Assembly (NCBI GenBank): GCA_964648795.1
Contig: CAZYMB010000022.1
Span: 1 to 11,681, forward strand
DNA length: 11,681 nucleotides
Direction: 5' to 3'
From: JAHDDW01 sp964648795
Lineage (GTDB): Bacteria > Actinomycetota > Acidimicrobiia > Acidimicrobiales > SZUA-35
Of this stretch, positions 6,406 to 11,681 are shown piece after piece; the stretch's first letter is position 1, and every line of letters begins with the position of its first letter. The translations under genes and the position numbers were made by a program. The notes under the pieces are model-generated. The model searched no databases and was not told the DNA's origin. It was given only the letters and a program-made list of their open reading frames with translations.

Positions 6406-6945
6406 GTGAGTCTTGTAGGAAAGATCGCGCTATTCACTATTGCTGTGGCATCGTTCTCGGTTTGGATTACGGGCTGGGTGCTGGCATCTTCTAATACCCG
6501 GGTTGACTTGAGAACAGGCTTAGAACGCGACGATGGACCCGACCTGTTTGATGATTCAACAACATCTATTCAGGCCGAAGGGATCTGCGCTATTGCGCTT
6601 TCGCGTATAAACGAACTGCCAATTTCTAGCGAAGCTACTTCGCCTCAGAATCGGGCTGTGGCTATTACGGCAGCGACCGAGACATATCAGACCATGCTTG
6701 ATGCACTGATGCAGTTAGATACCAGCACTGAGCGTGACCGACTGATCTTGGATGGATGGTTAGCTGACTGGGGCCAAGTTATCTCGGATCGAATCACCTT
6801 CACTGCCGGTCTAAGTGAGGGCCGTGATGAGCCCTTTACCATTACTGACAGGGGCGGAACTGAGCGAATAGATAGACGCATAACCCGCCTTACCATCACA
6901 AATGAGATGCTGTCATGCCAATTTCCTATGGATCTCGGCGGATAA
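6406..6945 (+). CDS. Membrane-anchored protein of unknown function
   Basis: I do not recognise this 179-residue protein. It has one N-terminal hydrophobic segment (about 6-27) after MSLVGK, with no signal-peptidase site I would trust, so it is probably anchored with the rest outside the cytoplasm. The external part is mostly helical in character, with DRLILDGWLADWGQVISDRI at 111-130, and contains just two Cys (C61 near its start, C171 near its end) that could form a disulfide joining the ends of the domain. The GTG start (6406-6408) lies 4 nt after the dehydrogenase stop, and a GAGAAGGG within the dehydrogenase 3' end, 11 nt upstream, can act as its Shine-Dalgarno sequence. Uridine kinase follows after 31 bp. 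The context (dehydrogenase, pyrimidine salvage) does not reveal a role. Confidence 0.78.
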   Translation: MSLVGKIALFTIAVASFSVWITGWVLASSNTRVDLRTGLERDDGPDLFDDSTTSIQAEGICAIALSRINELPISSEATSPQNRAVAITAATETYQTMLDALMQLDTSTERDRLILDGWLADWGQVISDRITFTAGLSEGRDEPFTITDRGGTERIDRRITRLTITNEMLSCQFPMDLGG

Positions 6946-6963
6946 CAACCCTAAATTCGGCTG

Positions 6964-6969
6964 TACAAT
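6964..6969 (+). promoter_or_regulatory. udk -10 box, leaderless layout
   Basis: TACAAT ends exactly 7 nt (AGAAGCA) before the ATG at 6977. It sits in the 31-bp gap after the preceding gene and gives udk its own leaderless transcript. It also supports 6977 as the true start over an in-frame upstream ATG at 6902, which would overlap the previous gene by 44 bp. Confidence 0.65.
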
Positions 6970-6976
6970 AGAAGCA

Positions 6977-7624
6977 ATGTCATACTTCGTTGGTATCTGC
7001 GGAGGTAGTGGATCTGGAAAGACCACCCTCGCTAAAAGACTACTCGAACAGTTTGGTCCAACAAACTGTGAAGTCATCAGTCTCGACTCTTACTATGTTG
7101 ACCTTGGCGACATGCCAATGGAAGAACGTAGCGCCTACAACTACGATCACCCAGACTCAATCGATACCGAACTACTTGCAGCCGATATTGACAAACTAAG
7201 ACAAGGCAAAGAAGTCGCCGTCCCGACCTACGACTTTGCGACTCACTCTCGACTAGAGAAAGTCACCCTAGTTCAGCCAAAGCCAGTTGTAATTATCGAA
7301 GGTATCCTATTGTTCGCATTCGAATCAATCAGGCAACGCCTCGACTATCTGGTGTTTAGAGACTGCCCCGAGCCAACCCGTTATGAGCGTCGACTTGAGC
7401 GAGACGTAGCAACCAGAGGCCGCACGCCAGAATCTGTGGAAACTCAGTTCACTACAACCGTTAAACCAATGCATGATCTATTTGTTGAGCCATACAAACA
7501 TAAGGCTCATCACATCACTCCACACGGTCGACCGCTAGATGAACAAGTCGCCTATGTTGAACAGTTCATTCGTGATGCATCGACCAAAGAGTCGCTAGCT
7601 GTAGACGACCTCAGCCAGAGTTAA
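6977..7624 (+). CDS. udk: Uridine kinase
   Basis: This 215-residue enzyme phosphorylates uridine (and usually cytidine) with a nucleoside triphosphate in pyrimidine salvage. The Walker A loop is GGSGSGKTT (9-17, K15). The expected family blocks follow in order: SLDSYY with D37, NYDHPDSID (55-63), PTYDF (83-87), IIEGIL (106-111) and the lid-type segment RRLERDVATRGRT (138-150). It then continues through PMHDLFVEPYKHKAHHI into the C-terminal helix. Length and order match bacterial Udk. The chosen start puts GICGGSG directly after MSYFV, as in relatives, and has a well-placed -10 box. Its last 30 bp overlap the convergent gene on the - strand, so both transcripts would be antisense to each other there. 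Confidence 0.97.
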   Translation: MSYFVGICGGSGSGKTTLAKRLLEQFGPTNCEVISLDSYYVDLGDMPMEERSAYNYDHPDSIDTELLAADIDKLRQGKEVAVPTYDFATHSRLEKVTLVQPKPVVIIEGILLFAFESIRQRLDYLVFRDCPEPTRYERRLERDVATRGRTPESVETQFTTTVKPMHDLFVEPYKHKAHHITPHGRPLDEQVAYVEQFIRDASTKESLAVDDLSQS

Positions 7625-8110
7625 GCTTCTAGGTCCAAAACCGACTGAAAAATCACCGGCAGCGATAACTTCTACGTCAAACAAAGTTTCCGTTGGCGAG
7701 CCAAGTGGAGCCGAATAGCTTCCGATCTCGGTGCCGCTGATGTTGAAATCACCAGCGCAGCAAACCGAAACTAGATCTTCGCTGGCATCGCCGATAAGTG
7801 TTAAAAGGTGAATGATATCTCCACGTAAATCCAGGTCTGTATGCCAACTAGACAAAGCGGCCAACACCTCAGCCGGGTCACCGCTGGTCGTCGACTTAAG
7901 TGCAAGGCCAGCGACTCTCGCCCATTCCCGGGTACAGGACGCAACGCAGTCTCCAGAACACCTCTCGACGTAACCTAACGCAATTCGTGTACAGCCTTCA
8001 GAGACAACTTGTTCGACAAATACTTGTTTGGCTAGTCCGCCTGGGATATTGACCCTCACAACAAACCAATCGGCTGCGACCAAAAGCAATTTAGTGAAGA
8101 TAGAAATCAA
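7595..8110 (-). CDS. Unrecognised small protein with six cysteines
   Basis: I do not recognise this 171-residue product. It fills an otherwise empty 542-bp interval, has a codon pattern like its neighbours (many GTC, GCT, GAT and GAA), and alternates short hydrophobic and acidic stretches as a soluble alpha/beta protein would. Cysteines fall at 40, 51, 55, 59, 117 and 118, with CSGDCVASC giving a CX3CX3C cluster, so metal binding is possible but unproven. Two TTG starts are candidates: 8108-8110, with TATTTT ending 6 nt upstream, and 8087-8089 (residue 8), with TATCTT ending 7 nt upstream; no ATG is available. The stop TAG (7595-7597) lies inside the end of udk. It diverges from the DUF2510 protein gene, with 56 bp between starts. 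The unusual start and lack of a known family lower the confidence. Confidence 0.6.
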   Translation of the reverse strand: MISIFTKLLLVAADWFVVRVNIPGGLAKQVFVEQVVSEGCTRIALGYVERCSGDCVASCTREWARVAGLALKSTTSGDPAEVLAALSSWHTDLDLRGDIIHLLTLIGDASEDLVSVCCAGDFNISGTEIGSYSAPLGSPTETLFDVEVIAAGDFSVGFGPRSLTLAEVVYS

Positions 8111-8116
8111 ATAGGC

Positions 8117-8122
8117 AAAATA
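8117..8122 (-). promoter_or_regulatory. Possible -10 box for the unrecognised cysteine protein gene
   Basis: On the - strand TATTTT ends 6 nt (GCCTAT) before the TTG at 8110. This matches the leaderless spacing seen elsewhere in the window, but leaderless starts at TTG are unusual. The alternative pair, TATCTT plus TTG at 8089, fits just as well, so neither is secure. Confidence 0.35.
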
Positions 8123-8146
8123 CGATGAAACAGGCGCTGAACGAAC

Positions 8147-8152
8147 TAAATT
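8147..8152 (+). promoter_or_regulatory. Possible -10 box for the DUF2510 membrane protein gene
   Basis: TAAATT lies 14 nt before the ATG at 8167, which would give a short leader of about 7 nt, unlike the tight leaderless spacing of other genes here. AAAGAAA just upstream of the ATG is at best a very weak ribosome-binding site. It is in the 56-bp divergent region shared with the - strand gene. Confidence 0.35.
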
Positions 8153-8166
8153 GATCCAAAGAAACT

Positions 8167-9978
8167 ATGGATCCACAATTTCACCAAGACCCTAATGCAG
8201 AAAAAGCCATCGATGACTTTAGCAATACTGTGGGCGAAGACTTCATCCCCGACCAACGAGTTCCCTATAACTTTGCTGACGCACTCGAGCCAAGAGACGA
8301 AGAGTTCACACCTGGCTACATAGCCACGTTTGCTGCCGCATTTGCCTTCAGTTTGGGGCTTGCCCATTTACTGCAGGGAACTCCTGGCACTGAAGGCCTA
8401 TCCTCATGGCCATTCTTTGTGATGTCAGTTATTGGTATTGCAGCCGCAGTGGGAGCCAATTTCTCGCCATCACCGAAACAACAGTTTGAGCCAATACTGA
8501 CAGGACTCTCCGCGGGAGCATGGTTATTCTTAACCTTTGCAGCTACCGTAGCATTCGGCAATACCACAGCCAGTTTTGTTCTCGGATTCCTCGGCTTACT
8601 AGCAGCCGCTGCATTTGCCTCACCAGCCTTCAAGGGTTATTGGGGGGTCGCCGTTATCGGGCTAGCAACCCTTGCAAGTGCTCTTGCTAACCTACTCGGC
8701 CCAATTTCAGAACTGAATCTCGTTCTTAGAGGCGGGATTATCGGGCTACTTCTTCAAGAATTCGGGACAATATTTGGTGGAGGCGGTATAGCGGATGCAC
8801 TCGAAGGGCAAGTCGGCACACGGATTTACATCGTCATACCGCTTATCGTAGTTGGACTCGCCGCTCTGTACTTTGCACACAACCGCTATCTAAGCTCAAT
8901 AATTGCGACAGTTCTTCTGTTCATCTTGTACTCCGCTAGCCCGTTCAGTTCCAATGTCAACATAGTTCTTCTGCTAGTAGTCGTTGTCCTTGCACTTGTC
9001 TTTGCTTGGCGAGCACTAGAACAATTAGATGGCACTTTAGTCTGGATTATATGCCTGACGCCCGCCTTACTCGTCTCGGCCCAGCTTGGAACAAAGACTG
9101 GCCCAGCGATAATTAACCTCATCTTTGTCTCTGCGGTGCTCGGTGTACTTGCAAACCTAGATTCGGTCTTAGGATTTGTCGAAAGCGCAATGAACAAGCC
9201 CGACCCTGAACCGCTTGTTAACATCAACGATCAGCAGAGAGCCAACCAAGGTCAGGCTCAATTCCAGCAACCAAACCAACAACACCGAAACATAACTAAC
9301 GCTGGGACATTCGAGCAGAACCCGACCCAGCATCAAGGCCAACCGCTTGGCACTCAAAGTGCAGCGACTGCGCCAACGTCTTTTGATCAAGGTTCGACAC
9401 TAAATCCACAAGAGGCCATGAACCAGACTAAAGCAGCTAGGCAACTCCCAGATCAATCTACACACCAGGCCCAAACACCAAATTCTGCTTTTGGTGGAAC
9501 CAACGGCACCATTGGAAATGGGATGGCTGACAATACCATCCCAGCCCAAGATCAAACCTATATTGCTGGAGCAATGTCAGCCAAAGACTCAACTGACCTT
9601 CCTGCAAACGCTAGCCAACCAACTAACGAAACTACACACAACGAGCACGTATCAACCCAAGCACCGCAGGACACTGACTACACCCAAGCTCAGGCCCCAC
9701 AAGACGCAACACAACACCCGCAATCTATAGCGGAAAGCCCGAACGCTCAGGACACAACCGTCCAGCCAACTGTGGAAGAAATTCAGCGCACAATAGCTGC
9801 CAACCCTAAACCAGAGCAAGCTCGACCAGAACAGCGTGAATCAATAGAAATGCCTGCTGAACCTAATTGGTACCCAGACCCACGGGGACAATTCGAGTAT
9901 CGCTGGTTTGATGGCACTAGCTGGACTCAGTACGTGTCAATTGCCGGTGAGCAAATGACGGACGAGAATCCGATCTAA
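8167..9978 (+). CDS. Polytopic membrane protein with a disordered tail and C-terminal DUF2510 module
   Basis: A 603-residue protein in three parts. Residues 1-48 are a polar, acidic cytoplasmic start. Residues about 49-335 hold roughly 11 hydrophobic segments (for example 51-70, 81-98, 109-130, 135-153, 159-178, 183-200, 219-237, 242-258, 264-281, 290-306 and 314-331). Residues about 345-560 are a low-complexity linker dominated by Gln, Asn, Thr, Pro and Ala. The end (about 566-592) is a DUF2510-type motif: NWYPDPRG, then YRWFDGTSWT. DUF2510 is a short Trp-rich module found mainly on actinobacterial membrane proteins; its role is not established. The membrane part resembles no transporter family I can name. 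The stop TAA (9976-9978) overlaps the pheT stop. Start ATG at 8167-8169; an upstream in-frame extension is not needed. An envelope-associated or sensing role is only a guess. Confidence 0.88.
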   Translation: MDPQFHQDPNAEKAIDDFSNTVGEDFIPDQRVPYNFADALEPRDEEFTPGYIATFAAAFAFSLGLAHLLQGTPGTEGLSSWPFFVMSVIGIAAAVGANFSPSPKQQFEPILTGLSAGAWLFLTFAATVAFGNTTASFVLGFLGLLAAAAFASPAFKGYWGVAVIGLATLASALANLLGPISELNLVLRGGIIGLLLQEFGTIFGGGGIADALEGQVGTRIYIVIPLIVVGLAALYFAHNRYLSSIIATVLLFILYSASPFSSNVNIVLLLVVVVLALVFAWRALEQLDGTLVWIICLTPALLVSAQLGTKTGPAIINLIFVSAVLGVLANLDSVLGFVESAMNKPDPEPLVNINDQQRANQGQAQFQQPNQQHRNITNAGTFEQNPTQHQGQPLGTQSAATAPTSFDQGSTLNPQEAMNQTKAARQLPDQSTHQAQTPNSAFGGTNGTIGNGMADNTIPAQDQTYIAGAMSAKDSTDLPANASQPTNETTHNEHVSTQAPQDTDYTQAQAPQDATQHPQSIAESPNAQDTTVQPTVEEIQRTIAANPKPEQARPEQRESIEMPAEPNWYPDPRGQFEYRWFDGTSWTQYVSIAGEQMTDENPI

Positions 9979-11681
9979 GAGCGCAAACTAGCTTTACATT
10001 TCTTGGCTACATCATCGATACAACGTGTTCGAAGCTTTGCTACTTCATCGTCTGTGAGCGTACGATCTAAGGCCTGAAAGCGTAATGAGTAAGCTAGTGA
10101 ACGAGTATCGCTCTCACCGTCTTTGCGGAACACATCAAACAATCTGACGCTTACTAACTCAGCACCACCCGCTGTCTTGAGAGTTTGCTCGACTGCTGAA
10201 GCTTGAACGTTTTCTGGCACGTCGAACGCTAGATCGATGTCTGATGGTGGATATTTAGAGACCGGAGCCATCTTTGGTGGCTTCACGAGAGCGCCGACAA
10301 TAGCTTCAATGTCGAGCTCAATGTATGCAACACGCCCACCGACTTTGAAGCGGTCTAGTACTGCTGGCGACACTTCGCCGACTCCTCCAATGATCTTTCC
10401 ACGAAATTTAACAGATGCTGACCGTGTCGGGTGAAGTCCATCAACAGCTTCGTTAATATATTGAGCCTCTAGGCCAAGTTGGCTTAAGAAACTGCGAACT
10501 GTGCTCATCGCTGCTTGCGCCCCAGCACCAGACTCGTCGAAGCCGAATTCCATGAATGCAATGCGCTCAACCTCGGTTGGTAGTACATCGTCAGTAGCGA
10601 TTGTTGGGTCAGTTACTCCCCCAAGCTCAAACAAGGCGCCGGTAGTTGCCTGATGACTCTGGTTATAGCTAACAGCTTTAAGTAGGCCTGGCAGCATTGA
10701 AGTGCGAAGAATTGATTCCTCCGCAACCAACGGGTTAACGAGACGAATACCTGCTTCGTCTAGATCTGCTGCAGCTAAGTCACCGGGAGCTAAGAATGGC
10801 AGAGGCATAGCTTCTGAGAACCCAAGAGCTCGAGCCGCTGAGCGCAGCCTGCGGCGAGTCTTTTGCAAATGTGTTAACGAACCAGCCCCCGGCCCCTTAG
10901 GCACAGTTGGCACCAGGCGGTCATAACCATAGTGACGTATAACCTCTTCAATAATGTCTTCTTCGATGCGAGAGTCTGGACGCCAGCTCGGAATAGCCAC
11001 GTCAGCTATATCACCACTAACCGTTACCGAATAACCGATCGGATCTAGTAAGCCTTTGATATCTTCGGCACTAATCTCGTGCCCCAAATACATTGCCACC
11101 CGTTGTGGGCGTACAGTAGCTGACACTGGAGAGTAACCGGCGCCATCTTCTACGATTGAGACATCAGAAACAGTAGCGCCACAAATCTCTACAGCTAGCT
11201 CGCTGAAGCGCTCAAGAGTACGCTCTACTCCAAGCGGGTCCACACCACGTTCGAACCGAGTCGAAGCTTCTGATCGCAAATTCAAGCGTCGAACTGTTTT
11301 CGCTGTAGTTAGTCGATCCCAAATGGCGGCCTCAACAACTATTCTGTTTGTTGAGTCGCTGATCTCGGTACTTGCCCCACCCATAACACCGGCAACACCA
11401 ATGACTGTGTCTGTGCCATCAACAATTGCCATGTCATGCTCACTCAGTGTGCGCTTTTGATCATCGAGAGTCACGACTTCTTCATCTTTGGTAGCCATAC
11501 GGATGCCCAAGGTATTGCCCTCTAATAGATCTAGATCATAGGTATGTGTTGGCTGGCCGAGTTCGAGCATCACATAGTTAGAAATATCTACGATTGAGTT
11601 GATTGGCCTCATGCCTGCCGCATTCAAGCGATCAGTCATCCAAGACGGCGTTTCGTTCAAAGAGATGTCAGACAAGACCCG
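9975..11681 (-). CDS. pheT: Phenylalanyl-tRNA synthetase beta subunit (N-terminus outside window)
   Basis: The frame is open to the right edge, so the 5' end is missing. About 568 residues are present out of the roughly 800 usual for PheT; the N-terminal EMAP-type tRNA-binding domain lies outside. Numbered from the TTG at 11675 (an internal codon), the visible order is: RPINSIVDISNYVMLELGQP (23-42) opening the B3/B4 editing region, GVMGGASTEI (96-105), RFERGVDP (140-147), the B5 domain with IPSWRPD (228-234) and EEVIRHYGYD (243-252), the inactive synthetase-like core with LVNPLVAEESILRTS (312-326), and the ferredoxin-fold anticodon-binding domain from KYPPSDIDLAFDV (474-486) to the C-terminus. 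With PheS it forms the heterotetramer that charges tRNA-Phe; pheS is expected further right. The stop TAG (9975-9977) overlaps that of the convergent DUF2510 gene. No truncation or frameshift is seen. Confidence 0.98.
   Translation of the reverse strand, partial: RVLSDISLNETPSWMTDRLNAAGMRPINSIVDISNYVMLELGQPTHTYDLDLLEGNTLGIRMATKDEEVVTLDDQKRTLSEHDMAIVDGTDTVIGVAGVMGGASTEISDSTNRIVVEAAIWDRLTTAKTVRRLNLRSEASTRFERGVDPLGVERTLERFSELAVEICGATVSDVSIVEDGAGYSPVSATVRPQRVAMYLGHEISAEDIKGLLDPIGYSVTVSGDIADVAIPSWRPDSRIEEDIIEEVIRHYGYDRLVPTVPKGPGAGSLTHLQKTRRRLRSAARALGFSEAMPLPFLAPGDLAAADLDEAGIRLVNPLVAEESILRTSMLPGLLKAVSYNQSHQATTGALFELGGVTDPTIATDDVLPTEVERIAFMEFGFDESGAGAQAAMSTVRSFLSQLGLEAQYINEAVDGLHPTRSASVKFRGKIIGGVGEVSPAVLDRFKVGGRVAYIELDIEAIVGALVKPPKMAPVSKYPPSDIDLAFDVPENVQASAVEQTLKTAGGAELVSVRLFDVFRKDGESDTRSLAYSLRFQALDRTLTDDEVAKLRTRCIDDVAKKCKASLRS

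Noticed and set aside
6902..6976. In-frame ATG at 6902 as a longer start for uridine kinase
   Set aside because: It would overlap the preceding gene by 44 bp and add a non-homologous 25-residue extension. The ATG at 6977 has a perfectly spaced -10 box and gives the standard Udk N-terminus.
8316..8633. - strand frame of 105 codons opposite the DUF2510 membrane protein
   Set aside because: It is antisense to transmembrane segments; its Ala/Lys/Pro-rich translation is the expected mirror of hydrophobic codons.
8886..9390. Two - strand frames opposite the last helices and linker of the DUF2510 protein
   Set aside because: Shadow frames with no recognisable domain, inside a clearly coding + strand region.
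11640..11675. TTG at 11675 as the start of a short pheT
   Set aside because: The frame remains open to the edge (codons CGG GTC precede it), and PheT normally has about 230 more N-terminal residues; the gene is cut by the window.
1..11681. Mobile element, prophage, CRISPR array, toxin-antitoxin or defence island
   Set aside because: I found no transposase, integrase, terminal inverted repeats, spaced direct repeats or paired small toxin/antitoxin-like genes; core genes run at near-constant composition.

Overview
This window reads as an ordinary, very compact chromosomal segment from a free-living actinobacterium. No rRNA, tRNA, insertion sequence, CRISPR array or phage gene is visible. The actinobacterial signs are a C-terminal DUF2510 module, an alkyltransferase-like protein with a PWWR active-site motif, and repeated TAnnnT -10 boxes 6-7 nt before start codons, the layout expected for leaderless mRNAs. 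Base composition looks moderate, not high-GC, and about 96% of the bases are coding. The longest intergenic gap is 91 bp. This suggests a streamlined, perhaps aquatic, lineage such as marine Acidimicrobiia, but that placement is inference.

Layout. Left (1-2443): a kinase-like protein of the aminoglycoside phosphotransferase/choline kinase fold on the + strand meets an O-antigen ligase-family membrane protein on the - strand tail to tail. The pair suggests the edge of a cell-surface polysaccharide region. Centre-left (2535-5383, all - strand; transcription order is right to left): a NUDIX hydrolase, a two-helix membrane protein of unknown function, tyrosyl-tRNA synthetase (tyrS), and an alkyltransferase-like DNA repair protein coupled to tyrS by an ATGA overlap. 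Centre-right (5460-7624, + strand): a D-2-hydroxyacid dehydrogenase, a membrane-anchored protein of unknown function, and uridine kinase (udk). Right (7595-11681): an unrecognised cysteine-containing protein on the - strand, a large polytopic membrane protein with a disordered tail and DUF2510 module on the + strand, and the 3' three-quarters of pheT on the - strand, cut by the window edge.

The genes are housekeeping functions (two aminoacyl-tRNA synthetases, pyrimidine salvage, nucleotide sanitation, DNA damage flagging) mixed with lineage-specific envelope proteins. I see no evidence that they form one dedicated pathway. The most informative signals are architectural: six starts with the leaderless signature, and three convergent gene pairs that all overlap at their stops (two through the same CTAA tetranucleotide), leaving no room for ordinary terminators. 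I did not find a convincing new biological system. The best candidates for new biology are the three unrecognised proteins and the 11-helix/disordered/DUF2510 protein.
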